NCBI GenBank assembly: GCA_001630475.1
Contig: KV419396.1
Span: 1-64,000 of the forward strand
Length of the DNA stretch: 64,000 nt
Origin: Sistotremastrum niveocremeum HHB9708
Taxonomy: Eukaryota; Basidiomycota; Agaricomycetes; Sistotremastrales; Sistotremastraceae
Direction of reading: 5' to 3'
Part shown: piece by piece, positions 1-9,685 of the stretch
Position numbering within the stretch: position 1 is the stretch's first letter
How the letters are laid out: the number at the start of each line of letters is the position of its first letter
Made by a program: the position numbers and the translations under genes
Notes under the pieces: model-generated
What the model saw: only the letters and a program-made list of their open reading frames with translations
The model's database searches: none
Told to the model about the DNA's origin: nothing

Positions 1-49
1 CCAAAACGAGGCGTGGGACATCGGATCGCGAGCCGGAGACCATTTTGTG

Positions 50-185
50 CCAGAGGCTCCCTCCGGTCGCCGCGTTCAACGTTCGCTTAACTCAAACATG
101 TAAATACTTACAAATAACGATTATATTATATGCCTCTGGTTCCCGTGCTGTGATTCCGCAGCGGCTTGACCGGAGGAGCCTCTGG
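50..185. repeat. Imperfect inverted repeat, two ~24 bp arms
   Basis: Arms at 50-73 and 161-185 are near-perfect reverse complements. The left core GAGGCTCCCTCCGGTC pairs with the right core GACCGGAGGAGCCTC apart from one extra base and a small mismatch before the terminal GCCGC/GCGGC. They flank about 87 bp of AT-richer sequence. The pair lies just upstream of the F-box gene. It could be the ends of a small non-autonomous element, a hairpin in a 5' leader, or chance. I see no clear target-site duplication. Confidence 0.45.
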
Positions 186-298
186 GAAGGAGAATGGTCT
201 GCTCCTCGGGGAAGACAATCGAGTGTCCGAGTAGCAGCTCAGCTTAAATAGACGTGCACCAATACAACGCCCCTCTTCCCGTCCCTACCAGTGCACAA

Positions 299-1876
299 AT
301 GGCCATACACAAACGATTTCTGCAGAGACGCGCACAAGCCCAAACCATGTCTCGTCCCCGCTATGTCCTCAATTTCCAGTCGCTGCCCGTCGAATTAATT
401 GCAGACATCATGGGCGAGCTCGACCTCGCCACGCTCATCATCTGCTCTCAGCTCTCGACCAGAATGCGTCAGGTCATCTCAGATCCAAGTCTCAACCCCT
501 GGCGCACCCCGCTCTCACGCATTCTCGAGGCTGAAGTCTATCCACCAGAGCTCGCTACCCTTGCCGTTCGTCAGATCGTACCTCGTGTCAATTGGATCGA
601 AATTCTGTCGCTCGCATCGCCGCATTTTATCCTGTTCACCACCACTTTGCCGAATCTGAGAGAGTTGGAATGGAAAGAGGCCTTTGAAAGGCGATTTCTG
701 CCGGGCTGGACAAAGTGGAAGAAAGAGTTCAAGTGGAAAGAGGCATTTCTAAAGTATGTTCTATCAATGCTCTTCGTAATCTGCCTTTTCATCGTCGTAC
801 AGGACTTTAACACGCGTCTTCCATAGGCTCCATTCCTCCTGCACCGCAGAAGAGGCGTGGACAAAGTATGTGGCTCCATCCTTCTCAAAATTTTCATTGA
901 TATCATACTAGATACATCGTTCTAAATCGCAATGGTGCGGCCAACGAACAAGAAGTCTCGTCTCGACATTTCAACCCCCTCACGATCTTCAACGAGCTCA
1001 AGTACGTATCCACTCGCGTCATCCAAACACTCCACATCTAATCACGAAGCTCTCCAATAGGTTCCAAGCAAACCTAATGCATCTACGTACATCCGTCAGG
1101 GTACAACACACTTCTCCAACCCCAATCGTCCCAGAATACTGATCACGAGACATCTCAGATCGTCGTTCAATTCGCCGACGTCCGTATCCTCGCCTTGGGA
1201 GTCCTTCATAAACCCCGAGGATCATTCACCATCAACTCCAACGCAAAAGCCTTTCTCCAACCTCCAGGCATCACTTCATCCACCACTTCATATTCAACCA
1301 ACCCCCAACCTCCTCGAGTCCCAATGAGCAGATACGATACAAACGGAAGTACCCTATCCGACATCTCAGATTATTCCGGTCCGTACATCCAATCTTCTAC
1401 TCATTCATTCTTAAAATAAAGACTCATTCCCACATGGACTTCCCGATAGACTCCCCGAATCCGAAGAATAACCGTTCTAGATCTCCGACTCGAGAAGACT
1501 ATTCACCATTGATGCATCCTCTCCCTTTTCGATCGCATAGGAATTATCCTTTTCTGACGCCTGGTGGAGGAGATCAGCGGTGGTTGGGTGATGGTGATCC
1601 TGAGCGGAGTGGCGAATATTGGGTTGGGGGTATGATGTACGTCTCGATGCTCTTCTTGTGTGAGACTTGAATGAGCTGACGAAAATTAGGATTGTCGCAC
1701 AACTCGTTACGCCTACGCTTCCTTCAGAGGACGAGCAAGATCTCGATCTGATATTACCCGGCCCCGGGCGATCTCAATATGCCTCATTCACATGGAACGA
1801 TCTCTGGGCCGTCGCACCTTGGATGAAAGAGAGGATAACGAGATGTATCAATGGACAGGGATTAGGGAATGAGTGA
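299..1876 (+). CDS. F-box domain protein (Agaricomycete family)
   Basis: Probably a substrate adaptor of an SCF ubiquitin ligase. The N-terminal F-box is visible at about residues 20-65, with FQSLPVELIADIMGELDL as its core. Introns read well at 754-802, 866-911, 1002-1060, 1101-1158 and 1637-1689. Splicing gives conserved-looking blocks: YIVLNRNGAANEQEVSSR, VQFADVRILALGVL, FLTPGGGDQRWLG and a C-terminal SQYASFTWNDLWAVAPW. These match, as I recall it, a widespread Agaricomycete F-box family of unknown substrate. A further intron near 1382-1420 is needed, but no clean junction in frame was found there, so that join is uncertain. The ATG at 299 is the first in frame ahead of the F-box. A short internal echo, WKEAF twice about 20 residues apart, lies just before the first intron. 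Confidence 0.75.
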
Positions 1877-3203
1877 TTTACTTGGTTTTCGTCGATTATG
1901 GGGTTTGTTTGGGTTGGGCAAGCGTATTATTTGCTAGTGACATGTGTATTTCTCACTTTTTCAAGTTTTTGGGCTGGGCCGGGCGAATGTAAAAGATAGG
2001 TTCAAGCACATTCATGTATCATAAACATACGCATGAAGATATTGTATCACTTCACGATTGCTGTACTAAGTTCGGATCGGAGTTTACAAGCTCAAGCAAC
2101 TTCGTTTTCAATCGTTATCGGGCAAAATAAAATTAGTCTGGCGTCTGCACTTGAAAGACCTACCCTCATTCTTCACATAATGATGCTACGTGAGGGTGAA
2201 AATGTATGATAAGCACTATCCTTGTCAGCATTCGCCGTAATATTATATATTGCTGGGTCGAGTCGCGTCTAGATCTCCGGTTGTCAATAGCTCTTCTTTT
2301 TCCTTGCTAATTTTCATCTGTTGACCTCCAGCAAGCTTCGTCACACAGGGGGTGATAAGCAGCCGTTACTGTTAAAATACAGTTGAGTGGCGAACTTCCA
2401 CCCCATGACGATATCGATACACGGATCGTGGGCTAGACTCTAGAGTCCTAAGTCTCTGCGCTCAGAAAAATCCTAAGATAAACATATGTTGCTTTCCTAT
2501 TATATCGGGTGATTATGGGCATACTTTAGGATGGGGTCATGGAGCCAACTGCCAGTGCATGCAATCAGAGCCTGTAGCAGTGGCCACTTACTGTGCTCCA
2601 ACAATCATATGTCCCAGTCACGTGTCACACTGCCTCGCATTGGGACACTAAAAAGTGTCCCGTCACTTGTCACACGAGAATTTGGGACACTTTCTATAGG
2701 AAATAAAATATAAAAATTCATTTTTTTTCCCAAAAATGCGATTTGGGACACATTTTTTCCCTTCGTCACACAAAAATTCTTGGTTTGGGACAGTGGGACA
2801 CTTGGTTCATTTTGGTCACATGTCACAGGGGTAGGGACACTAGTTTGTTGGAGCACAGTATTACCTCAGCGGCCTGGCATGACAAATTTCCCAAAGCCTG
2901 ACCGTGCCATACTGGTGCCTGGAAATTCTTGAATTCGCTGGATCTTCTATTTTACCGGTACGGACAGAGGTGCAATGCCTTCTCGAGTGGTAACACTCCC
3001 ATGAGGAGTCAGTGCATTTAGCTTACGTAAGGGGTCACAAACAGTGTGACCATCTGTGACATCCCCCCATTACGAGCCCTCATCAGCCTCACCGGCCTGA
3101 TCAACGATCCCGCTGCTAGGCTTTCCAATCTGGCGCTATAGAAAAAGTCGTCTTTAGACTCTCTGGAACTCTCAGGTCCCGGTGGCTCTCTTATCGGACA
3201 GCC
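1877..3203. other. Intergenic stretch containing a MITE-like repeat
   Basis: The 1.3 kb between the F-box gene and the deubiquitinase gene has no reading frame with recognisable protein features. It holds the MITE-like element at 2591-2858. The last 340 bp before 3204 presumably contain the deubiquitinase promoter and leader. No RNA gene was recognised. Confidence 0.6.
2591..2858. mobile_element. MITE-like non-autonomous DNA transposon
   Basis: A 268 bp segment is bounded by a perfect 14 bp terminal inverted repeat: CTGTGCTCCAACAA at the left and TTGTTGGAGCACAG at the right. TA stands directly outside both ends, which would fit a TA target-site duplication of the Tc1/mariner type. With TA included the mirrored ends are 2589-2604 and 2845-2860. 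The interior is AT-rich and non-coding and is itself partly mirrored, with repeated GGGACAC and GTGTCCC words and GTCAC motifs. No transposase is present, so it would depend on one encoded elsewhere. The superfamily assignment is inference from the TA flank only. Confidence 0.75.
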
Positions 3204-5565
3204 ATGCTCGCCGTACAGCCACTTCTCCCATCACCTCCATTTTCACCTTCAAAACAAGCTGATGAGGCGCGCTCTATCTTCAATGTCTCAAAAATGCAAT
3301 CCGTGGGCGGCCTCGAGCAGTTACTCGCCAATCCTATCGAATTTGTCGAAGGATCATCGACGGGAACGTTGGCTGTTGCCCAGGGCAAATACGAACCCAT
3401 TAATGTGCCCAAAGAAAGTCCCACCGTAGGGACTTCATCCGACTCTCCATCACCTCAGAAATCAAAATCCATTGCCACTCCTATAGAATCCCCTGCATCT
3501 TCTTCGCGTAATCAATCCACCTCTAATGCCCCTACATCTCCTTCGCCAAAAAACTCAAAATCAGCATACGCCGGACCTCTGAGTCTGGAATATCCACCAG
3601 AGGTCACGTCCATAGGGTCTGGACTTTACAACACTGGCAATACCTGCTTTCTCAACAGTGTCCTCCAATGCTTATTACACCTCCCTCCTATACTCCATGT
3701 TCTTCTCCACCATGTACGAAATTCATGTAAGTCATCATGCCACCCCTATTCCTTTCTGCACCTGAATTCGCTATGATTAGGTCCAGCAGCCTCTGCATTC
3801 TGCACTACATGCAAATTGAGGGAAGTTTTCTACTCTGCAAACGGCCCTGGCAGGAAACATTTCGTTCCTACTCCCATCATAAAAAACATGAACAGTAAGC
3901 GTCCTGCCTCATTCACACGTTCACGATACTGACATTTGGACTTCAGAAATCGCTAAGCATATGCGACACGGTCGACAAGAAGACGCTCATGAATTTCTTC
4001 GTTATCTTGTCGAAGGAATGCAGAAGGCGGCCCTGCACGGCCACGGACCAAAAGCTATGAATAAATTAGCGGACACCACCTGGGTTTACAAGCTTTTCGG
4101 TGGAAAATTGCGCTCTCGAGTGAAATGCCGGGACTGCGATCACCCTAGTGACACTTTCGACTCTATCCTTGATCTGAGCGTCGACATTCACGGCGTTCAG
4201 AGTCTGAAGGATGCGCTGCATAAATTCGTTAAACTTGACATCTTGAAGGGTGCAGACAAGTACAAGTGCGAGAAATGCAAGAAGCCCGTTGTCGCGGAGA
4301 AGGGCTTCACAATACATGAAGCTCCTCTTGTATTGACCGTTCATCTCAAGCGTTTCACTCCCTTGGGTCGGAAAATGACCCATATGATCCGCTTTGATGA
4401 GTTGCTTGATCTGCAGCCATTCATGAGCAAGGGCCAGGTATGCTCTCCGTTATACACATTCTATCAGTACCTAATGAAAGCTTTGTAGTTTGGTCCTACT
4501 TATCGATTAGTCGGCGTCATCAACCATGCTGGCGGTGGCCCAAACTCGGGGCATTATTACTCATACGTGAAATCGAAAGCAGGTCAGTGGTTCGAAATGA
4601 ACGACGAGATGGTAGAGCGCCACCATGGTACCGTCGCCGAAAAGACCGCATATATCCTGTTCTATATACAAGACAAAGGTCAAGGTCTGCGTTCGATCAC
4701 GACGCCCCTGGGAGACCCTTTGTCACTGCAAGCAGGCAAAGGCAAGAAACGTTCCAGAGTTGTTGATAGTGACGATGAGGACTCGGAGGACGTCGGCGCC
4801 GCAGCTTCAACACCCTTACGAGCGACCGCATCTATGCCACCATCTTCTCAACCTCCTTCTAGTAGTCCGACATTGACTACTTCCATGTCACACGATGCCC
4901 TTCTTGAAGAACGAGCGTACAAACGTTCAAAGCCAGATCCCCAGGCCGAAAAATTGAAGCGCAAGATCGAGCTTGCCAAAAAGCAGGAATCCTCCGCTAC
5001 AACTCCCTCTCGGCCTGTTCCCCCCAATCCTACGTCCCTGGCTGCTGTCGCTGCATATGGAAGCGATCCAGAAGATGGAGAAGCGGACCTCGGCGAGCCG
5101 CTCAAAGTTGCTACCTCCATACCTCTGAAGATGGACCACTTCCACCCTTCTGCTGCATCTCCTGCTACACCGCCCGAAAGTTCACCACCCACTCAGGCTG
5201 AGCCTGCGACGGCGCCGGAGCCGTCTCCTTCCGATGAGCCACCCCTCGCCCCTGCCCCGAATGGGGTTCAGAAGAAAAGCCAAAAGAGAAAGGCTGAAAA
5301 CGACGAGAACGACCGTGACGATCTTGCTTCCGGTTCTTCCTTCGACTCCCAGTCACGTCGGTCACCCTCTCCTCCAAAGCGCATGCGTTCTTCTGAGGAT
5401 CTAGTTCGTCGACGGCCCGTCGGCAACCCTTTCGGTGGAAGCGGAAAGTTCAGAGACAGTCTTCATGCCGACCGCACACCCAATGGGAAATCTCATTCGA
5501 ATACATATAGTAGCAAGCACAAGGTAAGTATAAAGAACCGAATGAAGAGGAGACCGATGATGTGA
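3204..5565 (+). CDS. Ubiquitin carboxyl-terminal hydrolase, USP36/42 type
   Basis: Peptidase family C19 deubiquitinase that removes ubiquitin from proteins. The Cys box GLYNTGNTCFLNSVLQCLLH contains the catalytic cysteine, and the His box includes GHYYSYVKSKAGQWFEMND. Between them are a QEDAHEFLRYL segment and a CRDC...CEKC zinc-binding pair. Introns at 3727-3780, 3895-3946 and 4438-4488 join all blocks in frame. A Ser/Pro-rich N-terminus and a long basic, disordered C-terminus (after about 4700) fit the USP36/Ubp10-like group, whose members act on nucleolar and chromatin substrates. The last codons, ending in KNRMKRRPMM, overlap a good GTAAGT donor at about 5524; splicing there would instead end the protein soon after in a short alternative tail. 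Substrate is inferred only by family. Confidence 0.88.
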
Positions 5566-5824
5566 GACCGCTTGATTTTTGTAGTGCACATGAATCTCGT
5601 TGAGGCTCATTTCAAGTCTCGTCGAACATTTTTTATTCCTCCTATTTTGTACTTGTCTTAGCGCTGTACCAATATTAATGGTAGAGATTGCAGAGTGACT
5701 CTGGCCTTACTTTGATTGCATACTGAATATTTCGCTACAATATTCAGGCAGTGACGCCACGTGGGCGACACGTCCGATTCTCTTCCGTCTGTTCTCACTT
5801 TCCTTGGTTATTTCAGGCGACAAC

Positions 5825-6601
5825 ATGCATAGTATATATCAGCGATTGAACAGCGTCTCGGCCTTACTGTCCACTTGTCTCTTGGTCCTACTTGGTTCCA
5901 TTGCATTGACGACATATGTGCATGAAACACATCCATCCGGCACTCTCGAAATCTCGTCAACCAAAGTGTTAGTGAAGCCCTTATGAATGATGCCAACCCT
6001 CGGGATTCCTTGTTGAAAGCTAATGCTTGATATGCTCGTTCAGAAAATTGGGAAGAATGAGATACCAACGGAGGATGGTCGAGACCGCTCACGTCAAATT
6101 CAACTATAACGCTGGTGAGTTCCTCATTCCACTCGAACATATCGTTGTTCTTATGAATGAATGATAAATTAGATTTAACATCGTTATTCCACTGGAATAC
6201 GAAACAAGTCTTCCTATATCTCACCGCTGAATACACAAATGCCCAGGGGGTGAATGATCATTACTGCGTTCTTCACAACCGGCTGATGATATGACGTCGC
6301 ACAGACACAAAACGAAGCTGTTTTCTGGGATCGTATCGTTCGTCGCAAGGAAGATGCGAATATACACATAGCCGGTGGCAACAAATACTTCCTCAAAGAC
6401 CTGACCCGATCTTTCAAGTTAGTAGAATGTTATACCATCCTGGCTTCTTGCCCTAATGCCGTCATCTCACTTTCCAGGAATGCCACATCAGTAACATACT
6501 CTATGAAGTACAACGTCATGCCTTGGATTGGACCTTTGACATGGGGTGAGGCTGGGAGAACAGAAGCGCTTCCGTTACCTCCAGCGCAGAATACCGTGTA
6601 A
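5825..6601 (+). CDS. SPC3: Signal peptidase complex subunit 3
   Basis: Non-catalytic but essential subunit of the ER signal peptidase complex, which cleaves signal peptides during secretion. The protein starts MHSIYQRLNSVSALLST and is followed at once by a single transmembrane helix (VLLGSIALTTYV). The rest is lumenal: VKFNYNADLTSLFHWNTKQV, then LYLTAEY, then VFWDRIVRRKEDA, and a C-terminal YNVMPWIGPLTWGEAGRTE. These blocks are diagnostic of the SPC22/23 family. About four short introns separate them. The length of roughly 180 residues is normal for the family. The gene converges on the PPR gene downstream, with about 110 bp between stop codons. Confidence 0.9.
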
Positions 6602-6710
6602 TATTATGATCGGGTTTTATGAATGCAATCACAGATACCCTCAATGTGCAATGATCTAGACAAGTGTTGGCTCTGATAAAGGCCTACTATGTTGCGTGTA
6701 CAATACATGA

Positions 6711-8531
6711 TTATGGAAGATCGTCCCCCAACTCAAAATTAGCGAGCCTCTGGCTCATCCTACTCATTCGGCCTCGCCATCCGTCTCTTCTCTCAAAGGT
6801 CTCGTTAAGGCGCCTCCAGACATTAGCCAAGCGGATCTCATCGTTTCCACTGACTCGCCCAGCAGCGATCATGATCCAGTAGATGGTGCGCTCCGTGGGC
6901 GACGTATTATCACAAGTGGCCAGAAACATATTCAACATCGTATGGAAGTTTGTTGCATTCCAAGGACCAGGATCCGGTTTGTTGAAAAGGCGGGAGACTA
7001 GCGCCGTGTCCAGGCGTTGCTTGGAACGAGGCCGCTGATAATCTCCATGACGCGCGAATCCGAGGAAGAAGGCACGGTAAACAGGAAGAAGGTGTGCATT
7101 GGATGATGCATCCACTTTCCGACCTTTAGTTGTTAAAGGTGGCTCTGGTAAGGCGACCAAATCTTCGAAAATCTTCACAGCCTCCACGAATCTGCCGGTG
7201 TATGCAAGGCTCTGAACCAGCAGCGTGTAAGTCGCGCAGTCTGGAACCATTTCGGGTGGGATGTGGAACCCTCCAAAGTCCGAGATGGGAGGATAATGAC
7301 TGAGAAATGCATGGTCATCAGGGAAATGATGGTTCCGGAGTGTACGATAGATGCCCATGGGGAGGTCAAAATGACCATGCTGAGCATGTGCCCACATGAT
7401 GGCATTAAGTCCATCTATGCCCACATCTTGGCCTTCATCCTGCAATTGAGCAATGACCTGTTCAACCAGTTCCAGCCTTCCGGTAGCACTCAAATGGGAG
7501 AGAGCGAGGAGACGAGTGACGCGATTCGGCTGCAAGTCAGATTGAATGAGGAGTTCGGAGGCGTGCCGTATGCAATTCTCCGATCGAGATCTAATTGCAA
7601 TGGCGAGGATGGTAGTAAAGGTTACGATATCAGGTTTGGTACTGAACTTGCGGCTCAGTCCATCGTCAGCAGAAGGTGTATCCTGGCTCCTTTGCAGGTC
7701 TGCATAAACCTGGAGAGCGGCCTGATAGTCCTTCTCGGTTGTCTTCCTTGAACCTTTGGCGGAGCAATCGAGAAGGAGATTCCACTCCCAGCTATGCACC
7801 GATCCTCCAATGACGCGAAGATACGTCAGAAGATTCAACAGCCTTTGAAAGGTTTCCTGTGTCCTAGGTTTCTGTCGTGCCAACATTCTGGCAAGATGGT
7901 GAATGTCGCGGAAGGTGATACGCGAAGAGCGCACTGAGTGTGATGCGTCTGGTTCGAGTTCTCGCAGTATCGAGAAGGCGTCCCAAGCTTCATCGAGAGA
8001 GGAAGACGTTCTCATTCTCTTGAAAAGCAACGGCCGTAGTGCAGGATCCGTCCTGTCCATCTTCTGCGATGGAGCTTCATCTGGCTCCTTCGGTTCGTCG
8101 ATTAGGGGAACGGCATTATGCCGCTCATATGTTATCTTGTATGTGTCATGGCTGTCAGCGAGGTGGGATTGAAAATCTTTTTGGGGCGTTCGGAGGGAAG
8201 GAGCTCGAATGAGATTTGGGTTGGCTGGCGCAGAATATCCTCGTCCACCACGCCGAACAGATGGTGAAAGATGCAAATAATTGAATGGATGGACCTGATT
8301 AGGGTGAACGTGAGGCAAGCGATGAGAGCAATGTGAGTTGGACGCGATGAAAGTGCGGATGGAGGCGACTGAGGCTGAATATGTTGCAGGCCTGGGCACT
8401 TGGGACATATCCCTTCGAGGACGTGTCTTTGTGCCATTGCGAGCCTTTGAAAGGGTGCTTTGGAACTGGGGATTGAATGCGTGTCGTGTTGCTGAAATTC
8501 CGTGGTCGCAGGATACCACTCTAAGCATCAA
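6711..8531 (-). CDS. Pentatricopeptide-repeat protein, probably mitochondrial
   Basis: An intronless gene of 606 codons. The Arg/Ser-rich N-terminus without acidic residues looks like a mitochondrial presequence. Helical repeats of PPR type run through the middle: blocks such as DIVTFTTILAIAIRSRS, LNAIMWAHAQHGHFDLPMGI and CATYTLLVQSLAYTGRFVEA fit the roughly 35-residue PPR spacing. PPR proteins bind organellar RNA and act in its maturation, stability or translation. The specific target cannot be read from the sequence. It starts about 207 bp from the divergent bL12m gene, also mitochondrial, so the two may share a promoter. Two adjacent ATGs (8531 and 8528) are possible starts. Confidence 0.82.
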   Translation of the reverse strand: MMLRVVSCDHGISATRHAFNPQFQSTLSKARNGTKTRPRRDMSQVPRPATYSASVASIRTFIASNSHCSHRLPHVHPNQVHPFNYLHLSPSVRRGGRGYSAPANPNLIRAPSLRTPQKDFQSHLADSHDTYKITYERHNAVPLIDEPKEPDEAPSQKMDRTDPALRPLLFKRMRTSSSLDEAWDAFSILRELEPDASHSVRSSRITFRDIHHLARMLARQKPRTQETFQRLLNLLTYLRVIGGSVHSWEWNLLLDCSAKGSRKTTEKDYQAALQVYADLQRSQDTPSADDGLSRKFSTKPDIVTFTTILAIAIRSRSENCIRHASELLIQSDLQPNRVTRLLALSHLSATGRLELVEQVIAQLQDEGQDVGIDGLNAIMWAHAQHGHFDLPMGIYRTLRNHHFPDDHAFLSHYPPISDFGGFHIPPEMVPDCATYTLLVQSLAYTGRFVEAVKIFEDLVALPEPPLTTKGRKVDASSNAHLLPVYRAFFLGFARHGDYQRPRSKQRLDTALVSRLFNKPDPGPWNATNFHTMLNMFLATCDNTSPTERTIYWIMIAAGRVSGNDEIRLANVWRRLNETFERRDGWRGRMSRMSQRLANFELGDDLP

Positions 8532-8738
8532 TGAGAGGCGAAAACATTCTGCCCAGGCCTTCAGTCGTTGAGCAGCTCGAATAAATCAGTCTGACTCACC
8601 GTGAATGATCTGCAGACCAAGACACTACTCGATTTGCATAACTTGGCTGCCAGAGCAGTTGACAGGACTTGAGCACTTTTTCGGAAGCTCTGTAACCGGA
8701 ATTCGGATCCGCACCTTAGCCTTCGAAAAATCAAAATC

Positions 8739-9556
8739 ATGGCGGTCAGTGTACTTCATCACTTTGCAGACATTGTAGGCTCTAACTCGCGCCATCTAGT
8801 CATGTTGTCGCGCGTCGCTGTCAAAAATTGCCCGAAGGACGTCGTTGCATAGGTATCACGAAGTCTCACCGCCGAAAAAGCTGAACTCAAGTCTCTTGCA
8901 GTCGTCAGACCATCTCTCGCCGATGCATGGCATCGACATCAGCTGCACCAGCTGCCGCTTCTTCCTCAACGCCGCCACCGCCACCTTCATCACCCCTCAA
9001 CCCCAAAATTGACAAGCTTGTGGATGAAATTTCAGGCCTGACGCTCTTGCAAGCCGCTGACCTTGTCAGCCTACTCAAGGTTTGCTTAAGAATACCAACA
9101 CCGCGTGAGGTTGTTAAACAAGATGCTCTAGTCGCGGTTGAATATCCAAGATATCGCTTTACCAGCCGCGTCGGCAGCGCCTGCTGCAGCACCCGTTGCT
9201 GAAGATGATGCTCCGGTAGAGGTGCGTTCTTACACATTCTGTTATGGTCGTAATCTCATCCCGTATGTTAGGAGAAGCCGAAGGAGAAGACAATATTTAA
9301 TGTCAAACTTGAAGCATTTGATGCGGCATCGAAGGCAAAAATTATTAAAGAAATCAAGGCTTTGATACCCAATCTCAATCTTATGGAGGTGCGTCTCTGT
9401 ACCCAACTAGTCAGGTCTGGATACTGACTCTGCTGTCAGGCTAAGAAGTTTGTCGAATCGCTCCCACGAGTCATGAAGGAGAACCTGCCCAAGGAGGAGG
9501 CTGAGAAACTCAAGGAGACGTTCGTAGCTCTTGGCGCAACTGTTACTTTAGAATAA
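8739..9556 (+). CDS. MNP1: Mitochondrial ribosomal protein bL12m
   Basis: Homologue of bacterial L7/L12, the mobile stalk protein of the large ribosomal subunit that recruits translation GTPases. Splicing out 8745-8799 and 8853-8901 gives an N-terminus of MA followed by an Arg/Ser-rich mitochondrial presequence ([18 protein letters not shown]), then an Ala/Pro linker. The dimerisation helix follows ([20 protein letters not shown]), and then a hinge rich in Ala. The C-terminal domain begins [19 protein letters not shown] and contains [20 protein letters not shown], which is typical L12. Two more introns split the hinge and the C-terminal domain. Choosing 8739 as the start depends on the first, two-codon exon; an internal ATG at 8925 would lose the presequence. 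Confidence 0.9.
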
Positions 9557-9685
9557 TCTTATGTTCTTATCCACCAATTTATTCTGTCGGCGTTCATGAT
9601 CAAACAATGAGTGGTGCATTAAGACTGCGAGCAATAGTTGCGAAATATATAATGAATGCAAAACGAAAGTGGACCTCCCTCTGCT

